Shown: positions 30,991 to 39,670 of the stretch, in pieces
Layout: each line of letters starts with the position of its first letter
Position numbering within the stretch: the first letter of the stretch is position 1
DNA from: CSP1-4 sp963777975
GTDB lineage: Bacteria; Chloroflexota; Limnocylindria; Limnocylindrales; CSP1-4
Length of the DNA stretch: 64,000 nucleotides
Direction of reading: 5' to 3'
Assembly: GCA_963777975.1 (NCBI GenBank)
Contig: CAVZSO010000008.1
Location: forward strand, 57,196-121,195
Notes under the pieces: generated by a model
Database searches by the model: none
What the model saw: the letters and a program-made list of their open reading frames with translations, nothing else
Told to the model about the DNA's origin: nothing
Program-made: the position numbers and the translations under genes

Positions 30991-31929
30991 TCAAGGACTC
31001 GGTGACGCCCCGGATCCGGAGTTGAAGTCCGAGCTCTCGACGATCGGCATCGCCTCGGCGAGGAAGGCCTCGTGACCAGCCGAGTGCAACGAGCCGAGGA
31101 AGATCACGATGACACCGCGATCGGGGGTGTCGAGAAGGATCCCTCGAGTCCGCATGTCCCTGAGGTCCAACGTCGGCGGGTCGCCAGGACAGCTGTCCGT
31201 CCAGCCTGGATCGAGCTGGACGTCTATCTGCTTGCCGGTCAGGCCCCCGATCGTCACGTCGACCGGCTCAGATGTGGCAAGGGCGTCATTGGCCACTACG
31301 GCGGCGGCGATCTCGGCCGCCGTCGCGCCCTGATTGTCCTCCCACGCGTCGCACCTAAAGTATGGGTTGTTTTGCGGCCCCATCTGGATCTCTTGGGCGA
31401 GGCCCCCGGAGGCAGCGAACTCGGCCTGGTTGGCGGGTGTGTCCGGGAACAGCCGGTAGGCACCGGCCTCATCAGAGTCGTTGACCCAGCCCTCCGGGAC
31501 GGTGAACGTGGAGCCGGGCATGAAGGACCGGGTCGTCTGGCTGCCTGCGGGCAGGATCCCGGCTCCACCGATGTCGCTGGTCGTGAACCACGCGGGAAAC
31601 GCGGCGCTCGCCGATGGCGACGTGGATGGCGAAGGCGACGCGACCTGCGACGGCGATGGGGTCGCGGTCCCGCCGCCGACGTTCGAACCGGAAAACGGCC
31701 TGAGGACCGCGAAGCCGACGACCGCCACGAGGATGACGGCCGCGACTGCGGCCGCGTACTTGAGATACGTATTCACGTGGTTGTCCCTCCAGAGGGCGCG
31801 CCAAGCGGGCTGCTGAGGTTGAAGTCCGATCCGGTCGGCGACCTCATCGAGGACCCGGTCGGCAACCTCCGTCGGCCGCTCGGCGAACCAGTGATCAAGG
31901 ATCCGATCGATGTCGCGTTCCCTGGTCAT
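30991..31929 (-). CDS. module 3 putative anti-sigma factor
   Basis: 312 residues, intact. The array N-terminus (ERDIDRILDHWFAERPTEV, QPQQPAWRALWRD) is followed by a TM segment (AAAVAAVILVAVVGFAVL) and a Pro/Ser-rich linker (PSPSQVASPSPSTSPSAS). The extracytoplasmic domain has STFTVPEGWVNDSDEAGAY, PYFRCDAWEDNQG and a final IVIFLGSLHSAGHEAFLAEA helix. This domain resembles the C-terminal domain of module 2. ATGA overlap with sigma-3. Tail-to-tail with hppD. Confidence 0.72.
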   Translation of the reverse strand: MTRERDIDRILDHWFAERPTEVADRVLDEVADRIGLQPQQPAWRALWRDNHVNTYLKYAAAVAAVILVAVVGFAVLRPFSGSNVGGGTATPSPSQVASPSPSTSPSASAAFPAWFTTSDIGGAGILPAGSQTTRSFMPGSTFTVPEGWVNDSDEAGAYRLFPDTPANQAEFAASGGLAQEIQMGPQNNPYFRCDAWEDNQGATAAEIAAAVVANDALATSEPVDVTIGGLTGKQIDVQLDPGWTDSCPGDPPTLDLRDMRTRGILLDTPDRGVIVIFLGSLHSAGHEAFLAEAMPIVESSDFNSGSGASPSP

Positions 31930-32477
31930 GCCGAGCGTCCTCCGACGACGGTCAGTCGGGCATCCGCCTCTAGGGCTGCCCGCATGGCGCGGTGTGCGTT
32001 GTGCAGACGAGATCGGGCGGTCCCGGGCGGGATGCCGAGCGTCTCGGCGATCTCGACCAGGGGGTAGCCCAGGAAGTGGTGCATCACGAGGATCGCCCGC
32101 TGATCGGGCGGCAGTCGACGGAACCCACGCTCGAGTTGGTCCCGATCGGCAACGGAGAGCAGGTCGTCGGGCGCGGCCGGTCCGTCGATCGGCAGCACCC
32201 GAAGGTTCATGGCTCGGCGGCGCTGGCGCGTCGCCTCGCGGATGCAGACGTTGACAAGGAGTCGGCGGAGCCAGGCATCGAGTCGGTCCGGATCGCGGAG
32301 CCCGCGCAGGTCACGCCAGGCGATCACCAGCGCGTCCTGGAGGGCGTCCTCGGCCCGATCGATGTCGCGGAGGATCTGGAGCGCGATCGCGAAGAGCCGG
32401 TCCGACCGCGAGCGCACCAGGTCCATGAAGGCCGCCTGGTCGCCGTGTCGTGCCGCCTCGATGAGATCGCGTTCCAT
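31926..32477 (-). CDS. module 3 ECF sigma factor
   Basis: 183 residues, intact, from ATG 32477 (MERDLIEAARHGDQAAFMDL) with a GGGGAGG ribosome site. A longer start at 32522 would overlap the predicted -10 box and is rejected. Region 2: DRLFAIALQILRDIDRAEDA; region 4: RGFRRLPPDQRAILVMHHFL and LVEIAETLGIPPGTARSRLH. Close to sigma-1 in sequence, so these two may share promoter preference. Confidence 0.91.
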   Translation of the reverse strand: MERDLIEAARHGDQAAFMDLVRSRSDRLFAIALQILRDIDRAEDALQDALVIAWRDLRGLRDPDRLDAWLRRLLVNVCIREATRQRRRAMNLRVLPIDGPAAPDDLLSVADRDQLERGFRRLPPDQRAILVMHHFLGYPLVEIAETLGIPPGTARSRLHNAHRAMRAALEADARLTVVGGRSA

Positions 32478-32518
32478 TCGCCTCCCCTCGCCATGCGCCA
32501 GTCTGGCGCGTGTCAGGA

Positions 32519-32549
32519 CCAATGGTCCGTCCGAGGCGGAGAACGTTCA
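32519..32549 (-). promoter_or_regulatory. array-type promoter before sigma-3
   Basis: Minus strand CTGAACG, 19-nt spacer, CATTGG. The -10 lies 42 nt upstream of the chosen ATG. Confidence 0.6.
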
Positions 32550-32785
32550 GTCTTCGGGCAGAGGGGTGACCAATCGAACCGGCCGGCGATCGCCTGGTCG
32601 AGCTGGTCTTGGTCGATTAATGACAAAAGCGTCGCCACGTGGGCGGCCGTCGGGCGTAGCATCGTGCGCGCATCGGCAGCTCGAGACCCAGACAGGCGTA
32701 CCGCCGAGCTCTGGTTCGCGTCCCACCGATAGATCCCGGGCGATCCGGCGCGGTCAGGTCAGCCGACATGCGGAGGGTTCATCTG

Positions 32786-33178
32786 ATGGCTCGACTCTGG
32801 GGACGGCGACTCTTCCTGGTGGCCTCGTGGGCCTTCGTCGCCGGAGCGTTCGTCCAGATCTACCTCGCCGGAATGGGCGTCTTCGCCGGCAGCTTCGACA
32901 ACCATCGCAACTGGGGCTACATGCTCGGCCTGTTCCCGTTGCTAATGGTCGTCTTCGGGCTTATCGGGCGGATCGGGCGACGAGGCATCCTGCTCAGCGC
33001 TCTGCTCTTCCTGCAGGGCATCCTGCAGTCGGTCTTCGTGCTCCAGCGCGAGAGCAACCCCGCCGTCGCCGCGCTCCATCCGGTCAACGGCGTGCTGATG
33101 TTGGTCATCGGCATCTATCTGGCCATCGAGGCTCGCCGACTCCTTCGGGCCGACGCCGAACCAGCCGCTCAGGCATAG
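32786..33178 (+). CDS. DUF6220-like small membrane protein
   Basis: About 130 residues from ATG 32786 with GGAGGG upstream. Four TM segments. The pattern QIYLAGMGVFAGSFDNHRNW in the first third and ALHPVNGVLMLVIGIYLA near the end is typical of DUF6220-type proteins, whose function is unknown. It is followed 10 bp later by another membrane protein on the same strand, so they are probably co-transcribed. Confidence 0.72.
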   Translation: MARLWGRRLFLVASWAFVAGAFVQIYLAGMGVFAGSFDNHRNWGYMLGLFPLLMVVFGLIGRIGRRGILLSALLFLQGILQSVFVLQRESNPAVAALHPVNGVLMLVIGIYLAIEARRLLRADAEPAAQA

Positions 33179-33188
33179 GGACGAAACC

Positions 33189-33698
33189 ATGGACCTGACG
33201 CCCTACCAACCTTGGCTCATCTTCACCCACGTCGCGGCGGCCTTCGCCTTCATCGCCGCCCATGGCGTCTCGATGGGTGTCTTCTTCAAGATCCGCCGCG
33301 AGCGCGACCGGGTCCGGTTGGCAACGCTGCTTGAGCTGTCCAGCTACTCGATCGGCTTCCTGTACATCGCCTTTCTCATCCTTCTGCTCGCCGGTATCGC
33401 GGCCGGCATCGTCGGTGGCTGGTGGATCAACGGGCGACTCTGGTTGTGGACGGCCCTTGTCGTGCTCGTCGTGGTCGTCGGCGTGATGTACGGACTGATG
33501 ACGACGACGTACCTCAAGGTCCGCCAGGCGCTGGGTATGCCCAGCCCGAGTGACACCAAGAAGGGGATCGTGCCTGAGCCCGCCTCGGACGAGGTGCTGG
33601 TGGCATTGCTCACCTCGTCACGCCCGACGATCGGCGCCGTGCTCGGCATGGCAGGCCTGCTCGTCATCATCTGGCTGATGGTGGTCAAGCCGTTCTGA
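33189..33698 (+). CDS. four-TM membrane protein (DUF2269-like)
   Basis: 169 residues, intact. TM segments near residues 10-30, 52-75, 85-105 and 145-166. FTHVAAAFAFIAAHGVSMGV in the first helix carries His residues placed as in small haem- or copper-associated membrane proteins. A soluble loop (PSPSDTKKGIVPEPASDEVL) precedes the last helix. The family assignment is tentative. Confidence 0.6.
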   Translation: MDLTPYQPWLIFTHVAAAFAFIAAHGVSMGVFFKIRRERDRVRLATLLELSSYSIGFLYIAFLILLLAGIAAGIVGGWWINGRLWLWTALVVLVVVVGVMYGLMTTTYLKVRQALGMPSPSDTKKGIVPEPASDEVLVALLTSSRPTIGAVLGMAGLLVIIWLMVVKPF

Positions 33699-33720
33699 GG
33701 AACCTATCGCCTGACCGCGA

Positions 33721-34585
33721 TCAGGCCTCCGGCGATGAGACCAGAGCGTAGACCTGGCGCGCGCCCGTGATGCCCTTGAGCTCATGGAGCCCGCGGTCCT
33801 CGAAGCTCAGCGCCGATCCCGCCAGCAGGTCATGCGTCGTCCCGGAGACGAGCACCTCGCTGGGGCCGGCCAGGGCCATGATCCGGGCTGCCATGTGGAC
33901 GGCCACACCGCGCACGTTGCCGGGCACCAGCTCGACCTCGCCGGTGTGGATGCCGGCCCGCGTCTGGATACCGATCGCCTTGGCAGCCAGGCAGATGCCT
34001 TCGCCGGCCCGAACCGCGCGTTCGGAGCTGTCGAAGAGGGCCAGGAATCCGTCGCCCGTCGTGTCGATCTCGCGGCCGCGATATCGATCGAGCTCGGCTC
34101 GGCCGCGCTCATAGTGCCGCGCAAGGAGGTCGCGCCAGGCGGCATCGCCGATCCTTGCGGCGGTCGCCGTGGAGTCCACGATGTCGGTGAAGAGGATGGT
34201 CGAAAGGACGCGCTCGCCGCTGCCGGCGACGGGCCTGGCGAAGGAGCGCATGCCCGCCCAGTCGAGAGCGATCCAGGCATCGTCGCCGACCACCCAGGCA
34301 TCGTGGCCCGGTGGGATCTCGTAGGCCTCGTTGGGACCGATGTCGAAGCTCGACCCATCTTCGAGCTCGATACGGGCATGGCCCTGGAACGCGTAGCCCT
34401 GGTGGTGGTACTCACACAGCCGAGTACCGGCGATCAGGCCAACAGCTCTCGGACCATCGCCAGCCCGGCTGGAAGATCTGCCGGCCGACGACGGCATCGC
34501 CGATCTCGTAGATCTCGACGCGACCGAGCGGGAACTCTCGAACCTCGGCCGGCGATTCGAGGAGGCGATGCTGAGGCCTGACCAT
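33721..34585 (-). CDS. cupin - class III adenylate/guanylate cyclase fusion
   Basis: About 288 residues from ATG 34585 (MVRPQHRLLESPAEVREF), one indel near 34445. The N-terminal cupin fold shows YHHQGYAFQGHARIELEDG and a second motif IGPNEAYEIPPGHDAWVV. A class III cyclase catalytic domain follows: STILFTDIVDSTATAARIGD (metal Asp), DTTGDGFLALFDSSERAVRA and IHTGEVELVPGNVRGVAVHM. A cupin placed directly before a cyclase suggests ligand-gated cyclic nucleotide synthesis. No membrane segment. Confidence 0.82.
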
Positions 34586-34649
34586 GGGCTCATCATCGCA
34601 CCCTCGCGCGACCGCGCGCATCCCGGTGACCCGGCCCTAGACTCCGCGC

Positions 34650-35663
34650 ATGCGCATCGCCCACATCCGGGCCAGACACGCGCCCGCGGGGGCGCCGTGG
34701 CGGCTGGCGGCCGCCCTCGGCGCAGGCACCGAGCCCTCGAGCTGGCTCGACCTCGAGGTCGCCAGGCGCCGCGCCATCCACGCCGATCCGCGCCTCGAGC
34801 ACAACGCGGCGCTCTACCGCCAGCCGATCACGACGCTCGACGCCCTGCTCGGCGCTCGGCCTCCGCGTCGAGGTCGTGCACGAGCTGCTCGACGGCTTCG
34901 AAGCTCGAGACGCCGACGACCCGGCCGTCCTCGACGGCGCCGACCTGCGCTTCGGCCCGCCGATCCTTCGCCCCCGAGCCTGCGCGACTTCTACGGCTTC
35001 GAGCGCCACGTCTCGACGGTCTGGGCGCGTCGCGGCAACCCGGTGCCCGAGGCCTGGTATCGCTTGCCGGTCTTCTACTTCAGCAATGTCTCCGAGCTGC
35101 GCGGGCCCGACGACCCGGTCTGGTGTCCGGCAGCTTCGCAGGAGCTCGACTACGAGCTGGAGGTCTGCGCCCTGGTCGACACGCCGGCGGTCGACCTGAC
35201 CCCCGACCGGGCGGAGGAGGCCGTCGGCGGCTACATGATCTTCAACGACTGGTCTGCGCGCGACCTGCAGCGCGACGAGACGACGGTCCGACTGGGGCCG
35301 GCGAAGGGCAAGGACTTCGCGTCGTCGATCGGGCCCTGGCTGGTGACCCCGGACGAGCTCGCGGACACGCGTGCAGGCAAGGGCTACGACCTGGCCATGA
35401 CGGCGACGGTCAACGGGATCGAGACGAGCCGCGGCACCTGGGCCGACATCCACCACTCGATGGCGGAGATGCTCGCGCGTGCGTCGGCCGATGTCCATCT
35501 GCGCCCTGGCGAACTGATCGGGAGCGGTACGGTCGGGACCGGCTGCCTGCTCGAGATCAAGGACGAGACGCTCGGTCGCTGGCTGGAACCGGGCGACGAG
35601 GTGGTCCTTTCGGTCGACCGGCTCGGGAGCCTGCGAACGCCGGTGGTGGCGCGACCAGGGTGA
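34650..35663 (+). CDS. fumarylacetoacetase / FAH-family hydrolase
   Basis: The likely last enzyme of homogentisate catabolism, cleaving fumarylacetoacetate to fumarate and acetoacetate. Blocks: DFYGFERHVSTVWARRGNPV, the substrate/metal motif ASQELDYELEVCALVDTPAV, YMIFNDWSARDLQRDETTV, AKGKDFASSIGPWLVTPDEL and LIGSGTVGTGCLLEIKDE. Two compensating frame changes lie between about 34855 and 34975. Location between hppD and hmgA supports this role over other FAH relatives. yjbQ follows 2 bp later. Confidence 0.87.
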   Translation: MRIAHIRARHAPAGAPWRLAAALGAGTEPSSWLDLEVARRRAIHADPRLEHNAALYRQPITTLDALLGARPPRRGRARAARRLRSSRRRRPGRPRRRRPALRPADPSPPSLRDFYGFERHVSTVWARRGNPVPEAWYRLPVFYFSNVSELRGPDDPVWCPAASQELDYELEVCALVDTPAVDLTPDRAEEAVGGYMIFNDWSARDLQRDETTVRLGPAKGKDFASSIGPWLVTPDELADTRAGKGYDLAMTATVNGIETSRGTWADIHHSMAEMLARASADVHLRPGELIGSGTVGTGCLLEIKDETLGRWLEPGDEVVLSVDRLGSLRTPVVARPG

Positions 35664-35665
35664 CC

Positions 35666-36070
35666 ATGCGTTCTGTCGAGATCACCGTCCAGACCGGCTC
35701 GCGTCGCGGCCTGTTCGACATCACCGCCGAGTGCGAGCGGTTCGCGACCGGAGCCGGGGACGGCTTGCTGACGGTCTTCGTCCCGCATGCCACGGCGGGG
35801 GTCGTGATCATGGAGCTCGGCGCCGGGTCGGACGAGGACCTGATCGCTGCGCTCGAGCGACTGCTGCCGCATGACGACCGGTGGCGCCATCGACATGGGT
35901 CGCCTGGCCACGGCGCGGACCATGTCCTGCCCCTCCTCGCGCCGCCGTCGATCACGATCCCCGTCAGCGGCGGGCGGCTCCGTCTCGGCACCTGGCAGTC
36001 GATCGCCCTGCTGGACACGAATGTCGACAACTCCACGCGGACGGTGGTGCTCACGCTCGTCGACGGCTGA
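35666..36070 (+). CDS. yjbQ: YjbQ family protein (UPF0047)
   Basis: 134 residues, intact. VEITVQTGSRRGLFDITAEC at the start, GLLTVFVPHATAGVVIME with the conserved His, HRHGSPGHGADHVLPLLAPP with a His-rich metal-like site, and LGTWQSIALLDTNVD. Members of this family show weak thiamine phosphate synthase activity; the true role is unclear. It is packed against the FAH gene, so it is probably co-transcribed. Confidence 0.88.
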   Translation: MRSVEITVQTGSRRGLFDITAECERFATGAGDGLLTVFVPHATAGVVIMELGAGSDEDLIAALERLLPHDDRWRHRHGSPGHGADHVLPLLAPPSITIPVSGGRLRLGTWQSIALLDTNVDNSTRTVVLTLVDG

Positions 36071-36132
36071 CGCTCGCCCGCCTCATGGCCTCGGTCCCCT
36101 AGAATCCGACCCTCACCAGCTGGAGGGTCGCC

Positions 36133-37358
36133 GTGTACTACGTCCGCCGGGGCAGCGTGCCGCCGCAGCGCCACACCCAGCATCGCGGGCCGGACGGCGC
36201 GCTGTACGCCGAGGAGCTCTTCGGCGTGGAGGGCTTCGTCGGGCGCAACTCCCTCCTCTACCACCTGGTGCCTCCGACCCAGACGCACCTCGTCGAGGCC
36301 GTTCGCGACGTGCGTCATCGAGGCCGCCGACGATGGCCTGCATCGCCATCGGCTGACCAAGACCGGCGACGTGCCCGAGGCGGGCGACGTGGTCGATGGT
36401 CGGGTCCCGCTCTACTTCAACAGCGACGTGATCATGGGCATCGTGCGGCCATCGAGCGCCATGCCGGCGGGTCGCTTCTATCGCAACGGTGAGGCCGACG
36501 AGCTGCTCTACATCCACGAGGGCGAGGGCCTGTTCGACTCCGTCTTCGGGCCGATGCGCTATGGCCCCGGCGACTACATCGTCATCCCTATCGGCACGAC
36601 CTGGCGTCTGGATCCGGATCAAGGCGTCAGCGCAACGCATGCTCTGGCTCGAATGCCCCTCGGAGCTCGAGCCGCCCAAGCGCTACCGCAACGACTACGG
36701 GCAGCTCCTCGAGCACGCGCCCTACTACCAGCGCGACATCCGTGTGCCTGACGAAGCGCCGCCGCACGCAGAGACCGGCGACTTCGTGATCGATGTCAAG
36801 CAGCGCGGCAGGATCACCGCTTACCACTACCGCCACCATCCCTTCGACCTGGTCGGCTGGGACGGCTACCTCTACCCCTGGATCTTCAACATCGCCGACT
36901 TCCAGCCCATCACCGGCCGCGTCCACCAGCCGCCGCCCGTCCACCAGACCTTCCAGGCGCGCAACTTCGTCGTCTGCTCGTTCGTGCCCCGCAAGTTCGA
37001 CTACCACCCGCTCGCCATCCCCGCGCCCTACAACCACTCGAACATCGACAGCGACGAGGTCATCTACTACGTGGCCGGCAACTTCATGAGCCGCCGCGGC
37101 GTCGAGATCAGCTCATTCACCGTGCATCCCGCCGGCATCCCGCACGGACCACATCCGGGCACGGTCGAGGCCTCGATCGGCAAGGAAGCGACCGACGAGC
37201 TGGCCGTCATGGTCGACACCTTCCGCCCGCTCAACATCACACGCCAGGCGATGGAGCTCGACGATCCTGGTTATCCCTACACATGGCTGCCAGCGGAAGA
37301 CGCCTCCGGCGAGGCTCAGCACCTGGCCGAGCGCGGGCCGGAGGCGTTTCCGGACTGA
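36133..37358 (+). CDS. hmgA: homogentisate 1,2-dioxygenase
   Basis: It opens the homogentisate ring to maleylacetoacetate with Fe(II). GTG 36133 has a perfect GGAGGG site, and TAGAAT at 36100 could be a -10 box. It starts YYVRRGSVPPQRHTQHRGPD. The iron site is PYNHSNIDSDEVIYYVAGNF (His and Glu) and HPAGIPHGPHPGTVEASIG (His). About 408 residues, slightly shorter than proteobacterial enzymes. Frame breaks lie near 36310 and 36620. The last 63 bp recur at 39595. Confidence 0.92.
37296..37358 (+). repeat. 3' end of hmgA, left copy of a 63-bp direct repeat
   Basis: These 63 bp encode the last 20 residues of HmgA plus the stop (EDASGEAQHLAERGPEAFPD). A near-identical copy lies at 39595-39657. The two copies bracket the lipoprotein / module 4 unit. 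Confidence 0.8.
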
Positions 37359-37406
37359 TGACGTAAGAGAGGCGTAGCCGGATCAACGGCTCCGGCGCAG
37401 TCGCGG

Positions 37407-38061
37407 TCAGGACGACGGCGAAGGTGCGACGTCGACGGCGTCCTCGGGTCGGAGATCGACCTTCGCGAGGACGTCCGGGAACCACGCTCGGTCGTAGACC
37501 GATCGAGCCAGGCCTCATCCCCGGACGTGTAGAGGTCGATCATGTAGCCGCGGCCCCCGGTCGAGACCAGGGCCACGTGCCCGCGCCGCCTCCGCACAGA
37601 GGGAGCCGGCTGCACCGTCGACGGTCACCGGCTCGGTCGCGCTGCACTCATTGACGGCCAGGCGGTCAGCGATCCACTGGTCAGCGCTGGTCGCGCCGAG
37701 CGGCATCGACCCGAGGGCCAGGAACAGGTGATCGGCGAGGGACGGGTCGTGGACGATGTCGAGCCGGGGATCCTCGAAGTTCCACTCGGCCGTCGTCCAC
37801 GGCTCGCTCGCGGGCCGTGTGGTCCAGCCCGCCGGGTACGCCGCCGAGATGCCATGCATCTTCGAGGTGAAGGTCTCGGTCAGCGCCGGCGGAGCGGTCG
37901 ACGACGCGTTCGGGCTCGCGACAGCCACGACCGAGGGCGCCGCCGAGCTCGGGCTAGGTTGTGGCAAGGGCGCGAGGCTCGCAGCCGAGGAGCAGCCGGC
38001 GGCGATCGCCGCCGAGTGCGACGATCAGTCCTGGGAGCAGCCGTATTCGGCGCGTGCTCAT
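37407..38061 (-). CDS. lipoprotein sharing the module 4 sensor domain
   Basis: About 218 residues from ATG 38061. The N-terminus, after correcting an indel near 38020, is a lipoprotein signal (LPGLIVAL then AAIAAGCSSA; lipobox Cys near residue 24). A Ser/Pro linker follows, then a domain with TETFTSKMHGISAAYPAGWT and SADQWIADRLAVNEC. It ends AWFPDVLAKVDLRPEDAVDV. The module 4 anti-sigma has the same order: TETFTSAIHGLSVSHPIGWM, GDEWIADYLT and DIVATVKLRPEDATDRC. So this is an anchored paralogue of that sensor domain without the cytoplasmic part. Further breaks near 37600 and 37510. Confidence 0.62.
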
Positions 38062-38126
38062 GAGGTTTCCTCCAGTCGGGTGAGCGGGAGTCCGTGCCTG
38101 TCTCGCTGGCAACGGCTCCCGAGGGG

Positions 38127-38954
38127 CTATTCAGGGCGAGGCAGAGGGCACCGATCGGTGGCGTCCTCGGGGCGGAGCTTCACGGTGGCCACGATGTCCC
38201 TGAACCAGCCCACGTCGTCCGACCCGTAGAGCCAGATCAGGTAGCCGCGATCGTCGACCGTGACGAGTGCAGCCTGTCCGCCGTAGCAGATCGGGGGATA
38301 TGACGCCAGAGACACCGTCGATCGCCGCCGGCTCGGTGGCATCGTTGCAGGTGGCGATCTCTGGTCAGGTAGTCGGCGATCCATTCGTCGCCTCCGATGC
38401 CCCCAAGCGGCTGGGAGGCCAGGGCGACGAACACGTTTTCGGGAGATCCCTCACACGTTGCGCGCGCCGGGATCGGCTGCCCTCCCCAGGAGCAGAGGAT
38501 GTCCGCGGACGCGGACTCCTGCTGGATGATGTCGCCTGTCCAGGGCGCTGTGGCCCGTTGAACCATCCAACCGATCGGATGCGAGACCGAGAGGCCGTGG
38601 ATGGCCGACGTAAACGTCTCTGTCAGGTCAGGGGGCGTCGAGGGCGACGGGCTAGGCCTGACGGATGGGCTTGGTGAGGGCGAGACCTTCGGGCCGCCGA
38701 CCTGGCTCGAAGCTGGACGAAACACCGCCAGGCCGATCGCTCCGACCGCTACGACGACAACGGCCGCGACCGCCACCTTCGTGAAACCAGTGATGGTTCG
38801 GGAGCCTCCATGGCACGCGGATGACCACGCGCCGCTGTCGGGTGGTGTCGATGATCTCGAGAGCCTGCTCGAGCAGCCAGTCAGGCGCCCGTGGCGCGGC
38901 CTCCGCCTCGTAGAGCTCAGAGAGCCGACGACCCAGGTCCTTGTTCGCCGTCAT
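38127..38954 (-). CDS. module 4 putative anti-sigma factor, frameshifted
   Basis: About 275 residues. The cytoplasmic part MTANKDLGRRLSELYEAEA with RQRRVVIRVPWRLPN is more diverged than in other modules. After an indel near 38780 comes the TM segment AVAAVVVVAVGAIGLAVF, a Pro/Ser linker and the sensor domain shared with the lipoprotein at 37407. A second indel lies near 38345. ATGA overlap with sigma-4. The sensor pairs ADILCSWGGQ and TCEGSPENVF contain Cys that may form a disulfide. Confidence 0.65.
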
Positions 38955-39508
38955 GCCGAACGGCCCTCCCGACCGAGGCCGATGGACGAACGCTCTTCGG
39001 CGGCCAGGGTCGCCCGGAGCGCCTCGAGCGCGTAGTGGAGCCGGGACTTGGCCGTCCCGACAGGGATGTCGAGGGCATCGGCCAACTCGCTCGGAGTCAG
39101 GCCGACGTAGAAGGTCAGAACGAGGACGGTTCGCTGGGTCGTCGTCAGGCGACGAAGTCCACGCTCCAGTTGGTCGCGATCGGCGAGTTCGTTCGCGCGA
39201 TCGAGCTCGGCCGGTTCGCTTGGCAGGACGCTGATCTCGGTCCGCCACCGTCGACGGTGACGCCCGATATCCGCGCAGGAGCGGACGACGATCCGGTGGA
39301 TCCAGGCGTCGAACCGCTCGACGTCGCGCAACGTCGGCAGATCCCGCCAGGCTCGCACCAGCGCATCTTGGGTCGCATCCTGCGCAAGATCGGCGTCGCG
39401 CAGGACGAGTCGAGCGATGGCGTAGAGTCGATCGACGGCACCGCCAGCCAGGACAGCGAAGGCCTCACGGTCTCCGCTTCGCGCCCGGTCGACGAGGTCC
39501 GCCTGCAA
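38951..39508 (-). CDS. module 4 ECF sigma factor
   Basis: 185 residues, intact. Region 2: DRLYAIARLVLRDADLAQDA, LVRAWRDLPTLRDVERFDAW. Region 4: LERGLRRLTTTQRTVLVLTF, GLTPSELADALDIPVGTAKS. It belongs to a second subgroup with sigma-6 and sigma-7, with GTAKSRLHYA instead of GTARSRLHHA. Start ATG 39508 (MQADLVDRARSGDREAF). Confidence 0.9.
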   Translation of the reverse strand: MQADLVDRARSGDREAFAVLAGGAVDRLYAIARLVLRDADLAQDATQDALVRAWRDLPTLRDVERFDAWIHRIVVRSCADIGRHRRRWRTEISVLPSEPAELDRANELADRDQLERGLRRLTTTQRTVLVLTFYVGLTPSELADALDIPVGTAKSRLHYALEALRATLAAEERSSIGLGREGRSA

Positions 39509-39552
39509 CGCCCCGCTCCCTCCCGTGGGCGACCGACTTGGTCGCCCTACAC

Positions 39553-39583
39553 GCTACGGCGGAGCGCAACCCCGTGCGGTTCA
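39553..39583 (-). promoter_or_regulatory. array-type promoter before sigma-4
   Basis: Minus strand ATGAACC, 19-nt spacer, CGTAGC. The hmgA 3'-end copy begins 12 bp further upstream. Confidence 0.6.
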
Positions 39584-39594
39584 TTCTTCGACAC

Positions 39595-39657
39595 GAGGAC
39601 GCCCCCGGCGAGGCCCAGCAACTGGCCGAGCGCGGGCCGAAGGCATTCCCGGACTGA
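39595..39657 (+). pseudogene. remnant of the hmgA 3' end
   Basis: The frame reads EDAPGEAQQLAERGPKAFPD then TGA. It differs from the HmgA C-terminus at 4 of 20 residues. Nothing else of hmgA is present. It lies between sigma-4 and the module 5 anti-sigma, at the same relative place as the real hmgA end lies to the lipoprotein, so it marks the edge of an old tandem duplication. Confidence 0.8.
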
Positions 39658-39670
39658 ATCGAGTTGTCGG

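Noticed and set aside
31072..32067. 331-residue plus-strand frame over module 3
   Set aside because: Antisense to an intact sigma/anti-sigma pair; repetitive Arg/Gly content only.
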